DNA of 22,565 nt, taken from positions 1 through 22,565 of the forward strand of contig NZ_AAVU01000071.1 in assembly GCF_000169095.1 (NCBI RefSeq), read 5' to 3'. A program made the translations under genes and the position numbers. The notes under the pieces are model-generated. The model was not told the origin of the DNA. It worked only from the letters and a program-made list of their open reading frames with translations, and did no database searches. Origin of the DNA: Lyngbya sp. PCC 8106. GTDB taxonomy: Bacteria; Cyanobacteriota; Cyanobacteriia; Cyanobacteriales; Microcoleaceae. This document shows positions 1 through 5,754 of the stretch, in pieces (position 1 is the stretch's first letter; every line of letters starts with the position of its first letter).

Positions 1-357
1 TCGAGGCTTACCGCTACGTTTTCCATTTTTATCTCCCTTGATATAACGACTAAAAGCTAGATCGACTCGTTTGACCATATCTTGCAAAACATGAGCATGG
101 ATGTCTTTATACCAAGGTCGCTCTTGTTTTAATTGAACAAGGGATCTTTTTTGTTTATAGTATTCTGGTTGTTCTCTAGGTTCAGCAATACTACAAACTA
201 AAGGACAAGAATTAACGTAATTTCTGTTGTTTTCCCACCAATCAAATCTATCAGCTAACAAATAATTGTACTGACACCTTAATTTTTCTAGCCAACTGTT
301 GAGACGACAACGTTGTTCGTAATTAGGTTTTAAACGATATTGGTAAGAAATTATCAT
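1..357 (-). CDS. tnpB: TnpB (OrfB) of an IS605-family element, N-terminal part, partial
   Basis: The frame is open from an ATG at 357 down to base 1 (119 codons) and continues past the window edge. It starts MIISYQYRLKPNYEQRCRLN, the typical amino terminus of OrfB_IS605 proteins (Tyr-x-Tyr-Arg-Leu-x-Pro followed by a helical region), and continues with residues such as SWLEKLRCQYNYLLADRF and VKRVDLAFSRYIKG that match this family. TnpB proteins are RNA-guided RuvC-like nucleases encoded by IS200/IS605 elements and are not needed for transposition itself. The catalytic RuvC motifs and zinc finger would lie outside the window, so activity cannot be judged. It is divergent from tnpA with a 54-base gap. 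Confidence 0.85.
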   Translation of the reverse strand, partial: MIISYQYRLKPNYEQRCRLNSWLEKLRCQYNYLLADRFDWWENNRNYVNSCPLVCSIAEPREQPEYYKQKRSLVQLKQERPWYKDIHAHVLQDMVKRVDLAFSRYIKGDKNGKRSGKPR

Positions 358-369
358 GGTAAACCTCGA

Positions 370-399
370 CCTGTTACAATGACTGTAACATAAAACAGG
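370..399. promoter_or_regulatory. Nested inverted repeats between tnpB and tnpA
   Basis: TGTTACA (372-378) and TGTAACA (384-390) form a perfect 7-bp palindrome with a 5-base loop, nested within CCTGTT (370-375) and AACAGG (394-399). It occupies most of the divergent intergenic gap, so it could be an operator or part of the two facing promoters. The function is inference. Confidence 0.35.
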
Positions 400-411
400 C
401 ACGGTGACAAC

Positions 412-816
412 ATGAAAGATGATTTTGTCTCTAGCGGGAGAGCAATATCAGACTTAAAAGCCCACTTGGTTTTGACAACTAAGTATCGACGTAAAGTGTT
501 TACAGGAGCTATAATAGAGCGACTTCAAACCATCATATGGGAACGCCGTAAATGGGATTGTCAGATGATTGAAGTTAATGGGGAAACAGACCACATTCAT
601 TTGCTTTTCCAATATTACCCACAATTAGAATTACCTAAGTTTGTAGGTAACTTAAAATCTATAACCAGTCGTCGTTTAAGAACTGAATTTCCAGAATTAG
701 CTGATGTTTATAGAAAGTCAGTTTTATGGAATGAATCATATTTTATTGCTAGTTGCGGAGGTGTAACTGTTTCACAATTAAAAGAATATGTTGAGAATCA
801 AAAAACTCCTAATTGA
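412..816 (+). CDS. tnpA: IS200/IS605-family transposase TnpA (Y1 HUH)
   Basis: This 134-residue protein is a single-strand DNA transposase of the Y1 HUH class, close to the usual family length of 130-150. The HUH metal-binding motif is in DHIHLLF (His61, His63) and the catalytic tyrosine is most likely Tyr126 in SQLKEYVENQ, with Gln130 on the same helix. Both are intact, so the enzyme could be active. Family knowledge: such enzymes cut and rejoin the element as a single-stranded circle at sites recognised beside terminal hairpins. The start at 412 has only a weak upstream GGTGA. The gene is divergent from tnpB and followed by the candidate right end. Confidence 0.93.
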   Translation: MKDDFVSSGRAISDLKAHLVLTTKYRRKVFTGAIIERLQTIIWERRKWDCQMIEVNGETDHIHLLFQYYPQLELPKFVGNLKSITSRRLRTEFPELADVYRKSVLWNESYFIASCGGVTVSQLKEYVENQKTPN

Positions 817-845
817 CAAAATTTCGGACATCGAGTCCTTAATTT

Positions 846-865
846 GTCGGGCTATCCTTCCCGAC
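846..865. repeat. Candidate right-end hairpin of the IS605 element
   Basis: GTCGGG (846-851) and CCCGAC (860-865) form a perfect 6-bp stem with an 8-base loop, 30 bases after the tnpA stop. Its position fits the subterminal palindrome that TnpA enzymes bind at the right end. It is not accompanied by a T-run, so a terminator is less likely. Confidence 0.55.
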
Positions 866-902
866 GTTCATCTTCGATAGAACGCGGGGCTGTCGCCATT
901 AG

Positions 903-1067
903 CTCAGACGAGTCAATCCAGAACGAGAATTACATTTGGCAGTTGCTCAAGATATTTATCAAGATTTTTTCCAAAGACCTGCTATACAAGAAATTGTAGA
1001 TGACCATCAGATTACATTTCTAATATTTGACCCCAGTTTGGAGGAAATTGTGCAATGGCTCAGATAG
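903..1067 (+). pseudogene. xisH: xisH 3' remnant (XisH C-terminal part)
   Basis: The frame reads LRRVNPERELHLAVAQ at its start and ends with FDPSLEEIVQWLR then TAG at 1065-1067. This matches the carboxy-terminal third of XisH (pattern L...PER.LyLAv...F...fd...E.I.qWL). An in-frame stop at 900-902 and IS605 sequence lie immediately upstream, and there is no start codon, so this part is probably not translated. XisH and XisI are known from the Anabaena fdxN element, where they are needed for excision in heterocysts, but many homologues have no such link. The stop codon overlaps the xisI start by 13 bases, the usual arrangement. The remaining 5' half is probably beyond the left window edge, on the far side of the insertion. 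Confidence 0.72.
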
Positions 1068-1390
1068 AACAGTATCGGCAAATCATTCAAACTGTTGTTA
1101 AACGTCATGCCGAATATATTCCCAGTCATGGAAAAATTGAAACGTTACCTCTCTGTGATACCATTAAAGATAATTATCTCCTCATTGATTTAGGCTGGGA
1201 TCGAACAGGTCGAGTTCATGCCGTTGTGTTTCATCTGCGAATTCATAATCAAAAAATTTGGGTCGAGTACGATGGAACAGAAGAAGGTATTACTCAAGAA
1301 CTCTTAGATTTAGGTATACCCAAAGAGGATATTGTATTAGGATTTTATCGCCCAGAATATAGGGAGTTAACAGGATTTACAGTGGCTTAA
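1055..1390 (+). CDS. xisI: XisI family protein (fdxN element excision controlling factor-like)
   Basis: This 111-residue protein has the family hallmarks: MAQIEQYRQIIQ at the start, LLIDLGWDRTGRVHAVVFHL in the centre, the near-invariant KIWVEYDGTEEGI, and a C-terminal GIPKEDIVLGFYRPEYRE. It is full length for XisI. It acts with XisH in controlling excision of the nif fdxN element in Anabaena; here there is no sign of such an element, and homologues are often scattered in multiple copies of unknown role. The ATG at 1055 lies inside the last codons of xisH and follows GGAGG at 1040-1044. Because the partner xisH is broken by the insertion, this copy may be an orphan. Confidence 0.93.
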   Translation: MAQIEQYRQIIQTVVKRHAEYIPSHGKIETLPLCDTIKDNYLLIDLGWDRTGRVHAVVFHLRIHNQKIWVEYDGTEEGITQELLDLGIPKEDIVLGFYRPEYRELTGFTVA

Positions 1391-1418
1391 GTGTTTTTAA
1401 ATGACTTACGAGGAAAGT

Positions 1419-1448
1419 GAACAATTCACGGGTCACTGTAAATTGTTC
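1419..1448. repeat. Inverted repeat downstream of xisI
   Basis: GAACAATT (1419-1426) and AATTGTTC (1441-1448) are perfectly complementary across 14 bases. A smaller competing palindrome, GTGAA-CAA-TTCAC, overlaps the left arm. It may help end xisI transcription; no T-run follows. Confidence 0.35.
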
Positions 1449-1473
1449 CCACTGCGAAGCACTATAAAACAAA

Positions 1474-1501
1474 CCAGGTATCTGAACTTTCAAACACCTG
1501 G
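1474..1501. terminator. Candidate two-way terminator between convergent xisI and psb34
   Basis: CCAGGT (1474-1479) pairs with ACCTGG (1496-1501), and inside it TGAA (1483-1486) pairs with TTCA (1489-1492), separated by a symmetric 3-base internal loop. It lies between two genes that converge, where a bidirectional terminator is expected. There is no clear T-run on either side, so this rests on position and symmetry. Confidence 0.4.
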
Positions 1502-1559
1502 ATCAGTTAAGAACGCCTAATTTAATTTAAAGAACGATGCTAAAAAATCTTTTCTTTTG

Positions 1560-1733
1560 TTAACCAGAAACTCCAACAGCGACAACGATTAAACCAACAA
1601 TTAAAGCAATACCTAAAGATCCTAAAATGATATAATTGCGGACTTGATTTTTGTTCGGAGGTTCAGCAGTATAAACTTTGGGTTCAACGGCAAAGTTGTT
1701 TAGGCGTCCACCTTCTTCGGTTGTATAAGGCAT
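1560..1733 (-). CDS. psb34: Psb34 (Ssl1498-family), photosystem II assembly-associated small membrane protein
   Basis: This short gene encodes 57 residues beginning MPYTTEEGGRLNNFAVEP, followed by KVYTAEPPNKNQ, the strongly conserved amino terminus of the Ssl1498 light-harvesting-like family now called Psb34. Residues about 34-54 (YIILGSLGIALIVGLIVVAVG) form one transmembrane helix, so the protein should sit in the thylakoid membrane with a soluble N-terminal arm. Family knowledge: Psb34 binds photosystem II assembly intermediates near CP47, where it is thought to exchange with high-light-inducible proteins. The start at 1733 is preceded by GAGGA (minus strand, about 9 bases upstream). It lies downstream of thiG on the same strand, separated by 127 bases with a hairpin, so it probably has its own promoter. 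The gene is intact and of normal length. Confidence 0.88.
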   Translation of the reverse strand: MPYTTEEGGRLNNFAVEPKVYTAEPPNKNQVRNYIILGSLGIALIVGLIVVAVGVSG

Positions 1734-1815
1734 AAATTAATGTCCTCGTTTCATCTAATTTAGTCTAGAGTAACAAAAATTTGCCCATAGTTAAATAACT
1801 TTAGGTATACTTGTG

Positions 1816-1836
1816 GGTTCCCCTGGGTAGGGAACC
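1816..1836 (-). terminator. Candidate thiG terminator
   Basis: GGTTCCC (1816-1822) and GGGAACC (1830-1836) form a perfect 7-bp stem with a 7-base loop, 24 bases beyond the thiG stop on the minus strand. It separates thiG from psb34. No U-tract follows, so it may be a weak or factor-assisted terminator. Confidence 0.45.
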
Positions 1837-1860
1837 TCTGAGAACTTTAGATCACAAGAC

Positions 1861-2691
1861 TCAAGAGCTAATCGTTCCCGTCACCGGAGAAGAAGCTGTG
1901 GCATAATTTTTAATGGGAATCCGTCCCGATAGATACGCCAAACGACCCGCCTGTGTTGCCATTCCCATCGCTTGTGCCATCATAGCAGGCTGTCCGGCTA
2001 GAGCGATCGCCGAATTAATTAATAACGCATCCGCTCCCATTTCCATCGCTGTTGCGGCTTCGCTAGGCGTTCCAATACCCGCATCCACCACAACGGGAAC
2101 CTTAGCGTTATCGATGATAATCTGGATATTGGCAGCGTTTTTAACTCCCTGTCCCGAACCAATGGGAGAACCCAAAGGCATGACTGTCGCACAGCCAATT
2201 TCTTCTAAACGTTTGGCAACTAACGGATCAGCGTTAATATAGGGAAGCACTGCAAACCCTTCTTTTACCAATTGTTCTGCGGCTTCTAAGGTGCCAAAAG
2301 GATCAGGTAACAGATATTTGGGATCTGGGATAACTTCTAACTTGACAAAATTGTTGTCTTCCTGTCCTAATAATTTTGCCATCTCCCGTCCCAACCGGGC
2401 GACTCGAATGGCGTCTTCTGCATTTTGACAGCCTGCGGTGTTGGGAAGCATCCAAATTTTTGTCCAGTCAATGGCTTCTGCAAGTCCTTCGTGTCCAGGG
2501 GCTTGAGTTTGAACTCGTCGAACTGCGACTGTGACAATTTCACATCCACTCGCCAGGATGCTTTGCTGCATTTGTTCTAGAGTACGATATTTACCTGTTC
2601 CAGTCATCAGGCGAGAGTTAAAGCTTTTTCCAGCAATGGTTAATGGCTTGTCTATCTCTTGTTGTTGTAGGGGTTTATTGAGTGTTTGCAT
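1861..2691 (-). CDS. thiG: Thiazole synthase ThiG
   Basis: ThiG makes the thiazole phosphate half of thiamine from 1-deoxy-D-xylulose 5-phosphate, a ThiS thiocarboxylate and dehydroglycine, in the cytoplasm. The 276-residue protein shows the expected TIM-barrel landmarks: SRLMTGTGKY near residues 26-35, VAVRRVQ at 55-61, LPNTAGCQNAEDAIR at 82-96, the Schiff-base lysine Lys117 in NFVKLEVIPD, MPLGSPIGSGQG near 170-182, and VVVDAGIGTPSEAA followed by GADALLINSAIA. All are intact. A purine-rich AAAGGA lies about 9 bases before the ATG. No other thiamine gene (thiS, thiO, thiC, thiE) is in the window, so it stands alone here. The amino terminus has roughly 15 residues ahead of the conserved core, common in cyanobacteria. 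Confidence 0.97.
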   Translation of the reverse strand: MQTLNKPLQQQEIDKPLTIAGKSFNSRLMTGTGKYRTLEQMQQSILASGCEIVTVAVRRVQTQAPGHEGLAEAIDWTKIWMLPNTAGCQNAEDAIRVARLGREMAKLLGQEDNNFVKLEVIPDPKYLLPDPFGTLEAAEQLVKEGFAVLPYINADPLVAKRLEEIGCATVMPLGSPIGSGQGVKNAANIQIIIDNAKVPVVVDAGIGTPSEAATAMEMGADALLINSAIALAGQPAMMAQAMGMATQAGRLAYLSGRIPIKNYATASSPVTGTISS

Positions 2692-2838
2692 TAAAGAGCG
2701 TTTCCTTTATTTTTCCAGTAGATGTTGATTTTTCACCTAGTTCTTATTGTACGATTGGGAATCAATTATTGTGAGTGAAAATATTAAGCGAATGTGCATT
2801 GATTTTCTATTAAACTTAAATAATAATGCCACAACAGG

Positions 2839-2859
2839 CAGAACTCAGAACTCAGAACT
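2839..2859. repeat. Three tandem copies of a 7-base unit
   Basis: CAGAACT occurs three times in perfect tandem in the gap between the 5' ends/3' ends of thiG and sipA. Short heptamer tandem repeats of this kind are common in filamentous cyanobacterial genomes. No function can be read from it. The rest of 2692-2913 shows a pyrimidine-rich stretch (2861-2890) and no gene. Confidence 0.75.
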
Positions 2860-2913
2860 TTTTTCTTTCTCCCAACCGCCCAACCTCCCGATCAACCCCA
2901 ATCTACAATCAGA

Positions 2914-3162
2914 TCACGATTCTGGAGACGGATTAGATTCAGGTGAGTCAATGGCTTCTAGGTATTGACTCTCCATTAAAAAGGCTCCTTTTTCAAAACG
3001 AACACCCCAATACCCGCCCGGACGTCGATCAAGAATAGTTCCTTCTTCTCCGAGTTTAACCACGTTAGGAGGGCGCAACATGGGCATCGGTTCCGCTGTT
3101 TTAATGTACTCTGGAATGCCGATAATTCGTACTTTTTGATGAATTTCAAACTCTTTTTTCAT
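2914..3162 (-). CDS. sipA: SipA/DUF3148 family protein
   Basis: This 82-residue protein carries the compact DUF3148 fold signature: IHQKVRIIGIPEYIKTAEPM, then PMLRPPNVVKLGEEGTILDR and RPGGYWGVRFEKGAFLMES, with a short polar tail. Family knowledge: in Synechococcus elongatus SipA binds the ATP-binding domain of the sensor kinase NblS and modulates stress and high-light signalling; members are also annotated as NAD(P)H dehydrogenase assembly family proteins (CRR42-like). It starts 19 bases after the hmpF stop on the same strand, so the two are probably co-transcribed. No strong Shine-Dalgarno is visible, which may mean translation depends on hmpF readthrough. Which of the two proposed roles applies cannot be told from sequence. 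Confidence 0.82.
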   Translation of the reverse strand: MKKEFEIHQKVRIIGIPEYIKTAEPMPMLRPPNVVKLGEEGTILDRRPGGYWGVRFEKGAFLMESQYLEAIDSPESNPSPES

Positions 3163-3181
3163 ACTTTTATGATTGTCAAAT

Positions 3182-4921
3182 TTAAGCAGAAATTAAATTA
3201 GAAACAATTTGTTGTAACTGTTCAATTTGTTGAGATTGTTCTTGACGGGTTTGATGAAGTTGGTTTAATTCTGTTGTTGTGGTTTCAATTTGTTGTTTGA
3301 GTTCATTCCAATGATCTTGAATCGGTTGTAACATTTGCTGATACAAATTTACACCTCCCCAGAGTTGAGAAACGGCTTTATATTGTTCGCGCCAACTCTG
3401 TTCTTCAGCTTCAAGTTTTTGACGTTTTTGTTGTTGTTCGTTGGTTTGCTGGTTAACGGTTTCTTCGGTTTGTTGAATCGTGGTTTGAATTTGAGAAATT
3501 TCAGCTTCGAGGTCTTGTAATTTTTGCTGTTGTTCCTGTGCTTGAGCCTTTAAACTCGATAAAACCCGCTCAAAATTAACAGGGCCATCGGTCTGAGCAT
3601 TCGCAGGTACACCTTGACGCTTTAATAATACCGCCTGATGCTGAATTAAAATCGCTTCTCGTTCTCTGAGGGTGCGACGTTGCCCGCTTAGAGTCCGATT
3701 TAACATCTCATAGGCATCATGTTCATCCGTCAATTCACTTTCAATCCGAGAACGTTCGCCCTCGCTAGAATGGGTCAGTTTTTGTTGAAGTTCTTCAATT
3801 TCTTCTCGCTTATATTTCAACTCATCTTCTTGCTCTGTGAGCATATTAAACCAACGATCCCATTCTTGTTGGAGTTTTTCAACCTCCTGCTGAAGTTGGT
3901 TAATCGGCATCGCTTCTAAAGCCGGAACATTAACAATCACCCCCACACTATTGATATCATCAAACTGAGCCGCTAATTTTTCCAGTTGAGCTAACAACGT
4001 TTGGCGACTTTGAATTTGAGATTGCCAGCTTTGAGCTAACTCTTGTTTCGCCGTTAATTGAGCTTGTTGAGCATGAAGTTGGGATTGGGTATGAGTCAGA
4101 GCGTCTTGAGAATCATACCATTGTTGCCATTGAGTTTGGAGAGAGTCACGAGCTTGATCAACTTGTTGTTGCAACTGCTCGGCAGACGTTTGTTTTTCTT
4201 GAAGCTGTTGCCAATGGTGTTGTAAAGTGGAGTGTCCAGCTTCTAGACGTTCAGTTGATTGTTGAAGCTGGCTTTGCAAAGCATCAAGAGTCACCGGAGT
4301 CGAGAGTTGAGCCAACAAAGACTGAAGTTGTTGAGAGTGTTCGTTGCTGAGAGTGGGAGCCGCTTGTAAACCCGCTTGTCGTTCTTCAAGCTGCTGCATT
4401 TGGTGTTGCAATTGTTCACGAGTTTGACCAATTTCAGCCTGTGATTGCTCTAACTCAGAGCGAAGTCGTTCGCTTTCTTCCCGTGCAGAGTCAACTTCTT
4501 GGCGTTGCTGTTCGAGGCGTTCAAACTCTCCTTCTAGCTGTTCGAGTTGTTCGCGTTGCGCCTCCATTTCCATTTCACGACGATTAAGTTCTTGACTTTG
4601 ATAAGTCAGAGACTCTTTCCACTGTTCAATTTCCTCTTGTTGAGTTTTGAACTTGTCTTGTAAGCGAGAGAAATCTTGGAGAATACTCACCAACTGTCGA
4701 GCCGCGTCTTGAATGCGTTGAACGTGTTTGTTGTTATTGAGGTCTACTAAGACTAAAGCCCCGTCTTTGAAGTTATTAGCATCTTCTGCGGGAATCACCT
4801 CATCACCCGTAACAGCGCTCCAGTTGTTCTCTCCTCGCTGACACGCCAGCAATTTGAGTTCAGCTCGACCGCTCCCCAAGCCAAAGCTTCTCTGCTTTTG
4901 TACTTCCGCTAAATACAGCAC
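3182..4921 (-). CDS. hmpF: Pilus motility protein HmpF (long coiled coil)
   Basis: Encodes a 579-residue protein with a conserved N-terminal domain (LYLAEVQKQRSFGLG, AELKLLACQRGENNWSAV, ALVLVDLNNNKHVQRIQDA, residues 1-80) followed by an almost continuous Gln/Glu-rich coiled coil to the end. This is the HmpF architecture. Family knowledge: HmpF is required for type IV pilus-driven motility of Nostoc hormogonia and accumulates at the leading pole of cells. I chose the GTG at 4921 because the family starts with M-L-Y-L-A-E-V and GAGGA lies about 8 bases upstream. The frame is open upstream to an ATG at 4981, but those 20 extra residues look unlike the family. It is divergent from pilG-pilL across an 844-base gap, and followed by sipA. 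High coiled-coil content makes similarity outside residues 1-80 weak evidence. Confidence 0.9.
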   Translation of the reverse strand: MLYLAEVQKQRSFGLGSGRAELKLLACQRGENNWSAVTGDEVIPAEDANNFKDGALVLVDLNNNKHVQRIQDAARQLVSILQDFSRLQDKFKTQQEEIEQWKESLTYQSQELNRREMEMEAQREQLEQLEGEFERLEQQRQEVDSAREESERLRSELEQSQAEIGQTREQLQHQMQQLEERQAGLQAAPTLSNEHSQQLQSLLAQLSTPVTLDALQSQLQQSTERLEAGHSTLQHHWQQLQEKQTSAEQLQQQVDQARDSLQTQWQQWYDSQDALTHTQSQLHAQQAQLTAKQELAQSWQSQIQSRQTLLAQLEKLAAQFDDINSVGVIVNVPALEAMPINQLQQEVEKLQQEWDRWFNMLTEQEDELKYKREEIEELQQKLTHSSEGERSRIESELTDEHDAYEMLNRTLSGQRRTLREREAILIQHQAVLLKRQGVPANAQTDGPVNFERVLSSLKAQAQEQQQKLQDLEAEISQIQTTIQQTEETVNQQTNEQQQKRQKLEAEEQSWREQYKAVSQLWGGVNLYQQMLQPIQDHWNELKQQIETTTTELNQLHQTRQEQSQQIEQLQQIVSNLISA

Positions 4922-5221
4922 GGTGATCGTCCTCGTGAGGTGTTTAAGTAGAATCGACAGACAGAAATTATTCAGTCTCAATCGTGGATCGATAGATCGG
5001 TGTTCCTGCTCAATTTTACTCTACCGCTAATAGCCACCAGAACATTTCCTCAGGATATACATTCTGAAATCTTACCAAATTGCGTTCACGAGCGGTATGT
5101 CAGTGTAAAGTGGATGAGTGTCAGTAAGTGATTGTCTCAGCTTGAGTGCAAGAATTGCCGACAAGATTGATGATCTCGCCTGAAAATTCTCTCCTGTTCA
5201 ATTAAAAAATTATAGCGAGAG
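4922..5221. other. hmpF upstream region, no gene seen
   Basis: No coding frame or RNA gene is recognisable. This stretch should carry the hmpF promoter reading to the left. I see GATC-GATA-GATC near 4990 and the hmpF ribosome binding site, but no promoter box I would assign with confidence. Confidence 0.4.
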
Positions 5222-5239
5222 TTAGAGCGCGAGTCAGCA

Positions 5240-5260
5240 CCCCGCTCTAAAGAGACGGGG
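5240..5260. repeat. Left terminal hairpin of the short element
   Basis: CCCCG (5240-5244) pairs with CGGGG (5256-5260) and CTC pairs with GAG inside, leaving a TAAA loop. An alternative fold exists: TTAGAGCG (5222-5229) is perfectly complementary to CGCTCTAA (5243-5250), and the two folds exclude each other. Confidence 0.75.
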
Positions 5261-5261
5261 C

Positions 5262-5505
5262 ATCATGCTTCTCTTTTTAGGTAGCTAGTACCCGCCTAAG
5301 TCCCTTGAGGGCTACGTTATCGGCAAGAGTTAAAGTTCCGAGCCTGAGATGCGTGGCCAGTCTCCGGCTCTAGAACCACAGCATTAAACAGTCCTACGAG
5401 GGGTAAGACAGTGTGTTGTGGAAAGTACCGACCGATAACTTATGCGAGGCAAACATTACCCTAGAAATGGGTGTTGGGGGCAACCATACCCCCATTATTT
5501 TTTTT
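5262..5505 (+). ncRNA. Structured RNA, probably HEARO/omega-RNA-like, without an adjacent nuclease gene
   Basis: Perfect long-range and local pairings define a compact fold: GTAGC (5281-5285) with GCTAC (5311-5315); GTTATCGG (5316-5323) with CCGATAAC (5432-5439); inside that, a long hairpin 5335-5376 built of GTTC/GAAC, GAGCC/GGCTC and GAGA/TCTC; then CCACA (5376-5380) with TGTGG (5417-5421); ACCC (5458-5461) with GGGT (5469-5472). It ends in a strong terminator hairpin with a T-run. HEARO RNAs are the omega RNAs of IscB-type nucleases, are carried by IS605-like elements and are known as stand-alone copies in cyanobacteria; the size, IS605-like ends and lack of ORF fit this. The family name is inference from architecture; the presence of a stable RNA is seen directly. 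A TnpB-type omega RNA is the main alternative. Confidence 0.6.
5475..5505 (+). terminator. Intrinsic terminator of the structured RNA
   Basis: TGGGGG (5475-5480) pairs with CCCCCA (5489-5494) across an 8-base loop and is followed by a T-rich tract with eight consecutive T residues (5498-5505). This is the clearest rho-independent terminator in the window and gives the plus strand as the transcribed strand of the RNA. Confidence 0.8.
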
Positions 5506-5539
5506 ACAGGCGGTTAAAACCGCTCGTGTCGAGTTTCCT

Positions 5540-5560
5540 CCCCGGTCTAAAGACACGGGG
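5540..5560. repeat. Right terminal hairpin of the short element
   Basis: CCCCG (5540-5544) pairs with CGGGG (5556-5560), and GTC with GAC inside, around a TAAA loop. It is the near-copy of the left hairpin. A second small palindrome, GCGGTT/AACCGC (5510-5515/5518-5523), lies just inside it. Confidence 0.75.
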
Positions 5561-5660
5561 CTTCCACTCTACCGGACTATTTCCCGTGAATTAGACGAAG
5601 TTTCCTATGTTGATTCAGCTTGCGGTTGTTCGTCAGCAGAGTCGGAAGTGAGTCACGGCT

Positions 5661-5717
5661 TTCGGAACCGATCTCAGTAGAAGGAGAGTTTACACCAATT
5701 TCCGAAGCGGTTGGTGT
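5661..5717 (+). promoter_or_regulatory. Possible structured leader (pseudoknot) of pilG
   Basis: ACACCAA (5692-5698) and TTGGTGT (5711-5717) form a perfect 7-bp hairpin about 50 bases before the pilG start. Part of its 12-base loop, TTCCGAA (5700-5706), is perfectly complementary to TTCGGAA (5661-5667) upstream, which would make a pseudoknot. It could control access to the ribosome binding site downstream. No ligand or known riboswitch class is recognised. Confidence 0.35.
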
Positions 5718-5747
5718 GAGAGGATGTACATAGAATTCAACGGTGAT

Positions 5748-5754
5748 AAGGAGG
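5748..5754 (+). promoter_or_regulatory. Ribosome binding site deciding the pilG start
   Basis: AAGGAGG is a full-strength Shine-Dalgarno, 11 bases before the ATG at 5766. The in-frame ATG at 5724 has only GAGAGG directly touching it, with no spacer, and would add 14 residues not expected in the family. Confidence 0.65.

Larger units (their letters stand above)
1..900. mobile_element. IS605-type insertion sequence, left end outside the window
   Basis: A divergent tnpB (minus strand, cut by the window edge) and tnpA (plus strand) lie back to back, the classic IS605 layout. Non-coding sequence after tnpA carries a strong hairpin at 846-865 that fits a subterminal right-end palindrome. XisH-like coding sequence begins at about 903, so the right end should lie close to 900. 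The exact border is inferred from where the xisH reading frame resumes. Elements of this family move as single-stranded DNA and make no target duplication, so no direct repeats are expected. Confidence 0.75.
5222..5570 (+). mobile_element. Short non-autonomous IS605-like element carrying a structured RNA
   Basis: Two almost identical 21-base hairpins stand exactly 300 bases apart, at 5240-5260 and 5540-5560. Both have CCCCG/CGGGG outer arms, a 3-bp inner stem, a TAAA loop and a single bulged A. They differ at only two bases, and those two are a compensatory C-G to G-C swap. This is what left and right terminal hairpins of an IS200/IS605-type element should look like. Between them there is no open reading frame, only a structured RNA and a terminator, so the element lacks a transposase and would have to be moved in trans. 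Outer borders are approximate. The hairpins do not resemble the one flanking tnpA at 846-865, so that transposase need not be its partner. Confidence 0.72.

Noticed and set aside
1913..2242. 109-codon open frame on the plus strand inside thiG
   Set aside because: It is fully antisense to a clear thiG, has no family resemblance, and is explained by codon bias of the real gene.
2747..2968. 73-codon plus-strand open frame between thiG and sipA
   Set aside because: It spans heptamer repeats and the end of sipA in antisense, with no family signal.
412..5570. Idea that the tnpA at 412-816 mobilises the short element at 5222-5570
   Set aside because: The hairpin after tnpA (GTCGGG/CCCGAC) does not resemble the terminal hairpins of the short element, so there is no sequence support for shared recognition.
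5471..5680. 69-codon open frame over the right end of the short element
   Set aside because: It starts inside the RNA terminator hairpin and runs across the terminal hairpin and flank; no ribosome binding site and no protein-like composition.
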